Part shown: in pieces, positions 52,380-61,055 of the stretch | How positions within the stretch are numbered: position 1 is the first letter of the stretch | How the letters are laid out: every line of letters starts with the position of its first letter | Assembly: GCF_015277775.1 (NCBI RefSeq) | Contig: NZ_CP063849.1 | Span: 2,790,001 to 2,854,000 of the forward strand | Source: Paludibaculum fermentans | Lineage (GTDB): Bacteria; Acidobacteriota; Terriglobia; Bryobacterales; Bryobacteraceae | Length of the DNA: 64,000 bases | Direction: 5' to 3' | Made by a program: the position numbers and the translations under genes | The notes under the pieces: generated by a model | Database searches by the model: none | What the model was told of the DNA's origin: nothing | Seen by the model: the letters and a program-made list of their open reading frames with translations, nothing else

Positions 52380-54774
52380 ATGGATTTTCTCTCCGGCCTG
52401 AACCCCCAGCAGCGCGAAGCCGTGGCCCATGTCCAGGGCCCTCTTTTGATCCTCGCCGGCGCGGGCAGCGGTAAGACGAGGGTCATCACCCATCGAATTG
52501 CCCACCTGATCGATAGGGAAGGAATTTACGGCCCGTCCATTCTAGCAGTCACCTTCACTAACAAGGCATCCGGAGAGATGCGGGAGCGAGTTCTGAAGCT
52601 GTTGAACCACCTGCCGGCCGAGGCCGGTCCGATGGTGGCCACCTTCCACTCGTTCTGCGTACGCCTGCTGCGGCGCGACGGCGCCACCCTGGCCGACCTG
52701 CGGCGCAACTTCACCACCGGTTTCCACATCTACGACGACGACGACCAGCTCGCCCTGCTGAAGCAGATTTACAAGAAGCTGGGCCTGGACGACAAGTTCA
52801 TGCAGCACCGCGCGGCCCTGTCGCGCATCAGCCACTCCAAAAACCAGAAGCAGGGCCCGGCAGACCTCTACAAGATGTCGGCCGACCCGAAAGCGGCCAA
52901 GCTGGCCGTGGTTTTCGAGCACTACCAGCAGGGCCTGGAAGCGGCTAACGCCCTGGATTTCGACGACTTACTGCTGGAAGCCGTGCGCCTGCTGCAGTAC
53001 GACACCGAGGTCCGCCAGTTGTGGAACCGCCGCTTGCAGTTCCTGATGATCGACGAGTACCAGGACACGAACCGCTCGCAGTACGAGTTGATGCGGCTGC
53101 TGTCGGAAGCTCATTCAAACGTCGCGGTGGTCGGCGACGAGGACCAGATCGATCTACGGTTGGCGCGGCGCGGACATCCGCAACATTCTTGACTTCGAAA
53201 AAGACTATCCCGGCGCCAAGGTGATCCGGCTGGAGCAGAACTACCGCTCCACCAAGGTCATCCTGGAAGCTGCGTCGCGCGTGGTGGAACGCAACAAAGC
53301 CCGCAAGGGCAAGACGTTGTGGACCGACGGCGCCGACGGCGACCCCATCTGCTACCTGGAAGCAGCCGACGGCGAGCAGGAGGCCCTGTTCATCGCCGAC
53401 ACCATCGAGAAGATCTTCCGCAAAGAGCGCGATACGCGGGTGGCCATCCTCTACCGCACGAACTCGCAGTCGCGGCAGATTGAAGAGGCGCTGCGGCGCT
53501 ACATGCGCAAGTACGTCGTGGTGGGCGGCTTCAGCTTCTACCAGCGGGCGGAAGTGAAGGACACGCTCTCCTACGTCAAGTTCCTGATGAATCCGCGCGA
53601 CAACGTCGCCATGTTGCGGATCCTGAACGTGCCGGCGCGCGGCATCGGCAAAACCACGTCGGAGCAACTGGAGAAGATCGCGGCCGAGCGCGGCGAGACG
53701 CTGTGGGAAGCCATCGACACCTCGGAAAAGGAACACCTGCTGGGCGGACGCGCCGAGGCGGCCCTGGCGGCATTCCACCGGCTGATCGAGGAACTGCGCG
53801 ACGCCATGACCAGGCAGGGTCCGGACGAGACGATCAAGCAGATCCTGGACCGCACCGGTTACCGCAAGATGCTGGAGACCGACTCGTCACCCGAATCCGA
53901 GTCGAAGCTGGGCAATCTGGACGAACTCGTATCGGCAGCAGCCGATGCGGCCGAACGGGGCGACACCCTGCAGGACTTCCTGGACTCCGCGGCCCTGGTG
54001 GCGGATTCCGACGATATCGAGGAAGAGGCCCAGGTCTCGCTGTTGACGATGCACAACGCCAAGGGGCTCGAGTTTCCCTATGTGTTCATCGCCGGCATGG
54101 AAGAGGGCCTGTTCCCGCATTCGCGATCACGCGAAAGCGACGAGCAACTCGAGGAAGAGCGCCGGCTGTGCTACGTCGGCATGACGCGCGCGATGAAGCG
54201 GCTGTACCTGACGAGCGCCAAAATGCGGCGTAAGTACGGCGGATCGCCGCCGGAGCCGTGCCAGCCGTCGAGGTTCCTGGAAGAGGTGCCCAGCTCACTG
54301 GTGGAAGACCTGAGCGTGCAGCGCCAGCCGGCCGGTTCCATCGACCTTTATGGCGAGCGGGCGTCGGTGCGCGAAGTGGCGCGCCGAAATACGTATACTG
54401 GAAAGACATATAATTCGCTCGATCACATCTCGCAGTTCTTCGCCGACCGGGGCGTGCGCCCGCCAGCAATGGTGCCGCCACCCACGGCTCCGAGACCTGC
54501 GGGCGCGCCGGATCAGCGGGCGGCAGTAACGCCGCAGCCGCAACCGGCACAGGGGCAAACCGCGATGCGGCCACCAACGGCCGCGCCGGCCAGGCCCGCT
54601 CTGAAAAAGGGCGGTCTGCGGGCCGGCATGACGATCGTGCACCCCAAGTATGGCCGTGGCACCGTGCTGCGCAAGGAAGGCGAGGGTGAGGATGCAAAAC
54701 TCACAGTCAGCTTCCCTGGGCACGGCTTGAAGAAATTGATCGCCAAGTTCGCCGGCCTGTCGGCCAGTGAATGA
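52380..54774 (+). pseudogene. pcrA: UvrD/PcrA-family DNA helicase, single-base frameshift
   Basis: Two frames form one helicase of about 797 residues. The first runs from ATG 52380 through LNPQQREAVAH, Walker A GAGSGKT (near 26), the DEYQDTN box and VVGDEDQ. It then reads IDLRLARRG before a stop at 53192. The second frame resumes at the expected SIYGWRGADIRNIL and continues through QNYRST and the remaining UvrD motifs to the PcrA-type C-terminal Tudor-like domain (HPKYGRGTVLRKEGEG). One extra base at about 53148 (an A after the CAG of DEDQ) accounts for the break. PcrA unwinds DNA in repair and replication. Because the gene is normally essential or nearly so, sequence error is likely. Confidence 0.85.
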
Positions 54775-54867
54775 GGCGGCATCCGGTGCGTCCCCGCGCA
54801 GGCGTGGGACGGTCCGTGGGATTTTAAAGTACAGACCGGTAAGCCGGCACGAAGGATTGAACCAAGC

Positions 54868-55035
54868 ATGAATACGAAGACCATTGCCGATAAGACAGAA
54901 CGCAAAGAAAAGAAGCGGCAGGCGCGCAAGGCAGCCGACGAGAAGAATCCGCTGCAGCCCCGTCCGGCCGGCGTGGACCGCGGCTCGCTGAAGCGCAAAG
55001 TGAAGGTCATCGCGCGCGGCCAGCGGAAGCGCTAG
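54868..55035 (+). CDS. Small highly basic protein, function unknown
   Basis: A 55-residue ORF (ATG 54868) reading MNTKTIADKTERKEKKRQ at the start and ARGQRKR at the end; more than a third of residues are Lys or Arg. A GAAGG lies upstream at a slightly long distance. Such proteins may bind RNA or DNA. It follows pcrA by 93 bp on the same strand. Not a family I recognise; coding status rests on composition and intact frame. Confidence 0.45.
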   Translation: MNTKTIADKTERKEKKRQARKAADEKNPLQPRPAGVDRGSLKRKVKVIARGQRKR

Positions 55036-55225
55036 CCCAGAGCTGCCAGCGATCAGCTTTCGACTCCCCCAGGCGTCCGGCACGTCCCTCGGTTGCCGCT
55101 GCCGGACAGCCACCCCTTGGCCGCTCATAGCCAACGGTGGTATGCTTTCAAATCTTCATTGGCACTCCTGCCGCTCCTGCGTGGTAGTAGCCCGAGGTCC
55201 AATCACTGATAGGGGAAAGCTGACA

Positions 55226-55253
55226 GCTGATCGCTGATCGCTGATCGCTGATC
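55226..55253. repeat. Tandem heptamer repeat (GCTGATC)4
   Basis: Four perfect copies of GCTGATC run without interruption in the 254-bp gap before the permease gene. Nearby sequence AGCTGACAGCTGATC looks like a decayed extension. The remainder of 55036-55289 shows no gene. Confidence 0.8.
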
Positions 55254-55289
55254 ACGATAAACACCCCGGCTGCGAGGAGGCACCCGCCG

Positions 55290-56786
55290 ATGAAACAACT
55301 CTTCCGCACCAAGAGCATCGAGGCTCTGGTGGCCGCCTCCAACGTGGAAGGCAAACGGCTGGACAGGACCCTGGGCGCCTGGAGCCTGATGGCCCTGGGC
55401 ATCGGCGCTGTCATCGGCAGCGGCATCTTCATCCTCACCGGCACGGCGGCGGCCGGCGAAGTGCGCAGTTTCCATTCGATCCTGCACGTCCCCATCCTCG
55501 ACCTCATCATGAACGGGGCCAATTCCTCGTTCACCATCGGGCGTCCGGGAGCCGGTCCCGGCGTCGCACTCTCCTTCCTGCTGACGGCCATCGCCTGCGG
55601 CTTCGCGGCGCTGTGCTATGCGGAGATGGCGTGCTGCATCCCTGTGGCGGGTTCGGCTTACACCTACGCCTACGCCACCATGGGCGAATTCATCGCCTGG
55701 CTGATCGGCTGGAATCTGATCCTGGAGTACGCCGTCTCAAACATGGCGGTGGCGGTAGGGTTCTCCGCCTATTTCAACGACATCCTGGAGTCGATATTCG
55801 GGTGGCACCTACCCAAACAACTCTCGGAACCGATGATTGTCGGCGGGCAGTTCACAGGCAGTTGGTTCAACCTGCCGGCGTTCCTCATCCTCATGCTGCT
55901 GACGTGGGTGCTCACCTACGGCATCAAGGAGAGCGCGCGCACGAACAACATCATGGTGCTGGTGAAACTCGGCGCGATTGCGATCTTCGTCATCGGCGCC
56001 GGCCGCGCGGTGAGTACGCACCACTGGCATCCGTTCCTGCCGAACGGCATGTCTGGCGTGCTGACCGGGGCCGCCATTGTCTTCTTCACCTACATCGGGT
56101 TCGATTCTGTCTCAACAGCGGCCGAGGAGTGTAAGAACCCGCAGCGCGACCTGCCCATCGGGATCATCGGTACACTGCTGGTCTGCTCCACGCTCTATAT
56201 CGCCGTGGCCCTGGTGCTGACAGGCATCGCACCGTGGCAGAGCCTGAACAGCGCGGCGCCTGTCGCTGAAGCCTTGAAGAATTTGAATATGAACACCATC
56301 CGCGAGTGGGTGGGCGTCGGCGCGATTGTCGGCATGCTCTCCTCGCTGCTGGTGTTCCAGTACGGCCAGGCGCGCGTCTGGTTCGCCATGTCGCGCGACG
56401 GCCTGCTGCCGCGCTTCTTCTCCAGGATCCATCCCAAACATCACACGCCGCATGTCTCCACCTGGATCGCGGGCTTTGCCGTGGGCATCCCCTCCGGAGT
56501 CTGGGACATCGGCACCTTCGCCGATCTCTCGAATATCGGCACGCTGTTCGCATTCACCGTTGTTTCCGCGGGCGTGCTGGTGTTGCGCAGGACGCAACCG
56601 GACCGGCCGCGGAGCTTCCGTGTGCCCTTCGGTCCGCTGTTTCCCTTGCTCTCCATCGCCAGTTGCCTGATCCTCATGATGGCGCTGCCGCTGGAGACCT
56701 GGGTGCGCTTCTTTTTCTGGTCGGCCATCGGCATCGCGATATACTTCGCGTTTGGAAAGAAGAACAGCACCCTTGCCAACTCGTAG
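55290..56786 (+). CDS. APC-superfamily amino acid permease (CAT type)
   Basis: A 498-residue transporter with about 12 membrane helices. The first helix carries GIGAVIGSGIFILTGT (about 37-52), the ligand-binding signature of amino acid/cation transporters, and GFDSVSTAAEECKNPQRDLPIGI near 272-294 (in part) is the conserved helix 8 region. The form with a long first loop is typical of cationic amino acid permeases, but substrate is inferred. GGAGG lies ten bases before the ATG. Its end overlaps the next start by a few codons. Confidence 0.9.
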   Translation: MKQLFRTKSIEALVAASNVEGKRLDRTLGAWSLMALGIGAVIGSGIFILTGTAAAGEVRSFHSILHVPILDLIMNGANSSFTIGRPGAGPGVALSFLLTAIACGFAALCYAEMACCIPVAGSAYTYAYATMGEFIAWLIGWNLILEYAVSNMAVAVGFSAYFNDILESIFGWHLPKQLSEPMIVGGQFTGSWFNLPAFLILMLLTWVLTYGIKESARTNNIMVLVKLGAIAIFVIGAGRAVSTHHWHPFLPNGMSGVLTGAAIVFFTYIGFDSVSTAAEECKNPQRDLPIGIIGTLLVCSTLYIAVALVLTGIAPWQSLNSAAPVAEALKNLNMNTIREWVGVGAIVGMLSSLLVFQYGQARVWFAMSRDGLLPRFFSRIHPKHHTPHVSTWIAGFAVGIPSGVWDIGTFADLSNIGTLFAFTVVSAGVLVLRRTQPDRPRSFRVPFGPLFPLLSIASCLILMMALPLETWVRFFFWSAIGIAIYFAFGKKNSTLANS

Positions 56787-57420
56787 TTCCTCCATCCTCC
56801 GGTTGGCCGCGGCGGTTTCCTTGCTGCCGGCGGCCGGTTTGCACGCACAGGTCCAGCACCAGCATCATCCTCCGCAGAGCAGTGGAGAGTACGCCAAAGT
56901 TCTGGAAGATCCCTCCCGTGACGCCTGGCAGAAGCCGCATGAGGTTGTCATGGCGTTGGAGTTGAAAGCGACGGAGACAGTAGCCGACATCGGCGCGGGC
57001 TCCGGCTACTTCTCGCGGCGCTTCGCCAACCACGCAGGCAAAGTCTATGCGGTGGATATCGACAAGGACCTGCTGGCGCTGGCAGGGAAGAACGCTCCGG
57101 CGAACCTGTCGACGATCCTGGCGGAACCGGACGACCCGAAACTGCCCGCGGGCGGAATCGACACGGTGTTTATTTGCGACGTACTCCATCACATCAGCGA
57201 CCGGGCAGCGTATTATGGAAAGCTTCGAAGCGCGCTGAAGCCCGGAGGCCGCATTGTGATTGTCGACTTCTTCAAGAAAGAACTGCCGGTGGGACCGCCT
57301 CCCGCGATGAAGCTCTCCGACGACGAGGTGAAAAAGGAGTTCGCCGCGGCTGGGTTCCGTCTGGTCAGGAGCCTCGACATCCTGCCTCATCAGTATTTCC
57401 TGGTCTTCCAGGCACGCTGA
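56773..57420 (+). CDS. Exported class I SAM-dependent methyltransferase-like protein
   Basis: A 215-residue product from the TTG at 56773 (or 222 from a TTG at 56752). An N-terminal signal peptide (RSSSILRLAAAVSLLPAAGLHAQ, in part) precedes a Rossmann methyltransferase: motif I is VADIGAGSGYFSRRFA near residue 74, motif II VDIDKD, motif IV DVLHHISD. The C-terminal part is complete. SAM is a cytoplasmic cofactor, so export is odd; the signal could be an anchor facing the cytoplasm, or the protein may bind another ligand. It overlaps the permease gene by 14 bp. Confidence 0.8.
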   Translation: MPTRSSSILRLAAAVSLLPAAGLHAQVQHQHHPPQSSGEYAKVLEDPSRDAWQKPHEVVMALELKATETVADIGAGSGYFSRRFANHAGKVYAVDIDKDLLALAGKNAPANLSTILAEPDDPKLPAGGIDTVFICDVLHHISDRAAYYGKLRSALKPGGRIVIVDFFKKELPVGPPPAMKLSDDEVKKEFAAAGFRLVRSLDILPHQYFLVFQAR

Positions 57421-57427
57421 AACCGTC

Positions 57428-59059
57428 ATGAATGCAGGACTCGACTTTCTCCAGCGCCTGGCGCTGCTCGTCTGGCTCGCGGTCCTCCTCCTGTTTCTGT
57501 CCTCGCTGACTGCCTTCTTCTTTGCCTCGCGCCGGGTGCGGCTGGACATCACGGTGAGCTGGTTCCGGCACCGGCCGCTGGGCCGGACTACGCTGCGGCC
57601 TCTGTTGCTCACGGTTGCGGTGGCGATTGTCTGCGCCCTGCTGGTCCAGATCAGCCCGCTGGAAACGCCGACCATGCGCATCGCGCTCGTCCTGGTGGGC
57701 GCGGGCGTGACCTGGGTCTCCTTTGACTGGACGTGGAAGCAGATCACGGCCTGGGTGAACCATCAGGCCGAAGAGAACCTGGCCTGGCGGGAACGCACAC
57801 AGGCGGCGGTGGAAGAACTGCGCCGGCAATTCGACGCCGAGGCCAGCCGCCAAACGGCCTGCCGGCTGTTGCAGGACGTCCTGGCCGCCAGCCACGTCTA
57901 CTTTTACGCGCGCTCAGCGGATTCCTTCAGCCTGACCGCCGCGGCGCCGTCGCCGCCGGAAAGCGACGTTTCGTTTTCCCGCGCCTCCCTGCTGCGTCAG
58001 GAACTGACGAATGGCCACACTTACCGCTGCCTGAGGGTGATGGAGCCCAACGGGCGCAGCCGGCGCATGTGGTCGAAGGGTATGCCGGCCCGGCTGGAGG
58101 CGGAGCAATCGCTGCTGGCCTCGGTGGATGCTCACGTGGTGGTGCCGATGCAGGATGGCGCCGGACTGCCGGGGCTGTTCGTCCTGGGTCCCAGGCGCGG
58201 CGGGGAGGGCTACTCCTGCGAACACCTGCGATTCGCCGAAGCCATCGCGCGTCAACTGGTGAGTTCGCTGGCCGTGGCCGAACTAACCCAAGCGGCCACC
58301 GCGTCAGCCAGCGAGTCGGCCGTCGAGCAGGCCGCGCGGCGGGCGGCCAAGGCCACACGCACCCATCTGACACCGCCCGACCGTTTTGAACTGCCCGACC
58401 TCGACTTCGCGGCCGAATACTGGATGGGCGACATTCCGGGCGGCGCGTTCTATGACATCGTCTCGGTGCCGAACCGCGCGGCTGCCTTCTTCCTGGCCGA
58501 AGTACCGGGTCCGGACGAGGAAGCCGCGGTCCGCCTGGTGCAGTTGCAGGCCCTGCTGCGGACCCGTGCCCGGGCTTACACCGAGGACTTGGCGGAGTTG
58601 CTGGAATCCACGCAGCGCGCCCTGGGCCCGAACGCCGTGGGCCGCCCGCCGGTGGGGTTGTTCTGCGCCCGCTACGTCGCCGGATCGGGCAAACTGCAGT
58701 ACCTCAACGCGGGGGTGTATCCGCCGTTGCTCATCCGGCGAACCAGCGAGGGCGCGGAGATCATGCGGCTGTCGTGCGGCGGTCCCCCCATCGGCATCGG
58801 GCCGGAGGGACCGAGGCAGGTAGGCGAGGTGGAGATCCACAGTGGAGACCTGGTCGCGATCGGCTCCGCAGGCCTGGCGCAGGCGCCGGGTCCGGAGTGC
58901 GAGGTCTGGGGCGAGCCCCGCTATATCGACACCGTGCAGAGCTGGGAGTCACAGCGGGCCCGCGACATCGCGCACCTGACGTTGCACTCGGTCTACGAGT
59001 TCACCGGGAAGAACATGCAGGCTCCGCCGCGGATGCTGATTATCCTGCGGCCCTGCTGA
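57428..59059 (+). CDS. Membrane protein with GAF-like and SpoIIE-fold domains lacking metal ligands
   Basis: A 543-residue protein. Two N-terminal membrane segments (about 8-33 and 60-78) with a third near 85-103 lead to a coiled-coil-like stretch (about 110-145), a GAF-like region (about 145-285) and a C-terminal SpoIIE-type fold (about 325-540). The metal-binding aspartates of the fold are missing: GGAFYD replaces GGDFYD (near 337), AEVPG replaces ADVSG, SAGL replaces SDGL (near 480) and PPRMLII replaces DDxTLVV. It is therefore probably a pseudophosphatase that binds but does not dephosphorylate. It starts 8 bp after the methyltransferase gene. Confidence 0.75.
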   Translation: MNAGLDFLQRLALLVWLAVLLLFLSSLTAFFFASRRVRLDITVSWFRHRPLGRTTLRPLLLTVAVAIVCALLVQISPLETPTMRIALVLVGAGVTWVSFDWTWKQITAWVNHQAEENLAWRERTQAAVEELRRQFDAEASRQTACRLLQDVLAASHVYFYARSADSFSLTAAAPSPPESDVSFSRASLLRQELTNGHTYRCLRVMEPNGRSRRMWSKGMPARLEAEQSLLASVDAHVVVPMQDGAGLPGLFVLGPRRGGEGYSCEHLRFAEAIARQLVSSLAVAELTQAATASASESAVEQAARRAAKATRTHLTPPDRFELPDLDFAAEYWMGDIPGGAFYDIVSVPNRAAAFFLAEVPGPDEEAAVRLVQLQALLRTRARAYTEDLAELLESTQRALGPNAVGRPPVGLFCARYVAGSGKLQYLNAGVYPPLLIRRTSEGAEIMRLSCGGPPIGIGPEGPRQVGEVEIHSGDLVAIGSAGLAQAPGPECEVWGEPRYIDTVQSWESQRARDIAHLTLHSVYEFTGKNMQAPPRMLIILRPC

Positions 59060-59305
59060 TTGGCGTGAGGCGAAATAGTGCCGTACGGTCTAGTACTCAA
59101 ACCCGCGTGCCTGATCGCTGGCAAAGAAGATGTCAATTTCTTCATGAATCCGCTGGGACCCCAGCGCATCTTGCAGAAACCGGTCAATCTGCATGAAGTT
59201 GTAGTAAACATGTTTTCCTTTCCATGTAGCGGGGCGTGTGGTAACCTGCCGAAGTCCGGCGGCGACTTTGCCCGCCTAATGAAAACGGGGTATCAGGAGT
59301 CTTCC

Positions 59306-59824
59306 ATGAACCGCATCGCTCTCGCTGTGTCCGCCCTGCTCTTGGGCGTCTCCACATTACCGGCGCAGACAACCAATCCGCTCAGCACGGAAATGAAGCA
59401 GATGTACACGGGCGTCAAGACCAACCTAACCCGCATGGCGGAGAAGATGCCGGCGGATGCCTACGATTTCAAGGCCTCTCCGGACATCCGTTCGTTCGGG
59501 CAACTCATCGCGCACATCGCCGATTCGCAGGCCCGCACGTGCTCCACGCTGGCTGGGGAAGCCAAGCAGTTGGGTGCAGCCTCGAAAACCTCGAAGGCGG
59601 ATCTGGTGGCGGCACTGCAGGAATCCTTCACCATGTGCGATGCCGTGGTGGACGCGATGACGGACGCCAAGGCGGCTGAGATGGTGAAGCTCGGGCGAGG
59701 GGAACGGTCGAGGCTGGGCGCGCTGGCCGGGCTGGTCTCGCACTCAAATGAAGAGTACGGATACTTGAGCGTCTATATGCGATTGAAGGGGATAGTGCCG
59801 CCTTCCAGTGAGCCGCGGAAGTAA
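59306..59824 (+). CDS. Exported DinB-family protein
   Basis: A 172-residue protein with a cleavable signal peptide ending near AQTT (residue 21). The DinB fold has FGQLIAHIADSQARTCSTL (near 61-79) and ends LVSHSNEEYGYLSVYMRLKG, the second with one clear histidine. Only two of the three usual ligand histidines are obvious. AGGAG lies seven bases before the ATG. The upstream frame is open but reads as noise. Predicted periplasmic, unlike the other DinB proteins here. Function unknown. Confidence 0.78.
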   Translation: MNRIALAVSALLLGVSTLPAQTTNPLSTEMKQMYTGVKTNLTRMAEKMPADAYDFKASPDIRSFGQLIAHIADSQARTCSTLAGEAKQLGAASKTSKADLVAALQESFTMCDAVVDAMTDAKAAEMVKLGRGERSRLGALAGLVSHSNEEYGYLSVYMRLKGIVPPSSEPRK

Positions 59825-59885
59825 ACAGTATTGTGAATTCACCGTGTCAGGAGCGCCACACATTTGGTCTTGTGAACGCTGCTGA

Positions 59886-59891
59886 TACAAT
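59886..59891 (+). promoter_or_regulatory. Extended -10 promoter for the glycan gene pair
   Basis: TACAAT with TG one base upstream, 36 bp before the TTG start at 59927. A -35-like TTGGTC lies 16 bp upstream but matches poorly. Confidence 0.45.
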
Positions 59892-59926
59892 GTATTCTGG
59901 CGTAGGGTTTTGGGGGAGTTTTCGTC

Positions 59927-61036
59927 TTGAGCTTGTCTACTCCGGTCACCGTTCGTTCTTTGCCAACCTTCCTTTCCCGAGCCGGTCAATGGCACCTGCT
60001 ATCAGGGATCCAGGAACCGGAAGGGGGCGTGGCACGCTATCACTTCATCGCCGAGAATCGCAATGCGCGAGTCTCCACTGAGATCACCGGCTATACGGTT
60101 TCGGCGCTCCTGGAACTCTTCGACCGCTCGTGCGACGAGTCCTACCTCGAGGCCGCGGTGCGCGGCGGCGACCTGCTGGTCAACGCCTGGGACAGCCGCT
60201 GCTCGGCGATGCCCTTCGAGTGGTCGGCCAACGGCGAACTGCCGGAGCATCACAGCTACTTCTTCGATAACGGCATCATCGCGCGTGCACTGTTGCGCCT
60301 GTGGCGGACCACCGGCCTGCAGCAGTATCTCGACATGGCGGTATGCTGCGGCGAATCGATGAGCCGCGACTTCGTGAACCGCCGGGACATCCACCCGATT
60401 CTCACCCTGCCGGGCAAAACGCCGGTGGCGCGGGATGCGCGCTGGTCCCGGTCGTCGGATTGCTACCAGTTGAAGTCCGCCCTGGCCTGGCTCGATCTGT
60501 ACGAAGTGACAGGCAACGAGTCGTTCCGGTCGGAATTTGAGTGGACGCTGGAGCGCTCGCTGCAGACGCATGCCGAGTTCTTCCGCCACGAGCCGCAGAA
60601 GCAGCGGATCATGGACCGCCTGCATTCCTACGGCTACTTCCTGGAAGCGATTCTCGCTGTGTCGGAACGGCCGGAAGTCCGGCAGGCGCTGGAAGAAGGC
60701 ATCGAGCGGGAAGCCGGCTACCTGCGGGCCGTGCGGCACGAATTCGAACGCTCGGACGCGAACGCGCAACTGTTGCGGGTCCGCCTGTGGGCGGATGCGC
60801 AGGGCGCCGTTCCGCTAAACGAAGACGCGGCCGCCCAGGAAGCACGCTGGGCCGCGGCCTACCAGATGGAGAGTGACGATCCGCGACTGGATGGCGGGTT
60901 CAACTTCGGATGCCGCGAAGGAGTACTCTCAAATTATTCGAATCCAGTATCGACGGCATTCTGTTTACAGGCTCTGGCACTTTGGCACGACTACAAACAA
61001 GGGTTACCGCTGGCAGACCGCCGCAGTCTGATCTAG
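59927..61036 (+). CDS. Alpha/alpha-toroid sugar-enzyme-like protein
   Basis: A 369-residue cytoplasmic-looking protein with repeating helical pairs, such as ITGYTVSALLELFDRSCDESYLEAAVRGGDLLVNAW (in part, near 53-88) and YFFDNGIIARALLRLWRTTGLQQYLDMA. This resembles six-hairpin glycosidases and N-acylglucosamine 2-epimerase-like folds. SNYSNPVSTAFCLQAL near the end is another toroid turn. The TTG start has GGGGGAG eight bases upstream. It lies 19 bp before the GT2-GT4 gene, suggesting a shared polysaccharide role. Catalytic residues could not be assigned. Confidence 0.6.
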   Translation: MSLSTPVTVRSLPTFLSRAGQWHLLSGIQEPEGGVARYHFIAENRNARVSTEITGYTVSALLELFDRSCDESYLEAAVRGGDLLVNAWDSRCSAMPFEWSANGELPEHHSYFFDNGIIARALLRLWRTTGLQQYLDMAVCCGESMSRDFVNRRDIHPILTLPGKTPVARDARWSRSSDCYQLKSALAWLDLYEVTGNESFRSEFEWTLERSLQTHAEFFRHEPQKQRIMDRLHSYGYFLEAILAVSERPEVRQALEEGIEREAGYLRAVRHEFERSDANAQLLRVRLWADAQGAVPLNEDAAAQEARWAAAYQMESDDPRLDGGFNFGCREGVLSNYSNPVSTAFCLQALALWHDYKQGLPLADRRSLI

Positions 61037-61055
61037 TCAACGAAGTGCGCGTGTT

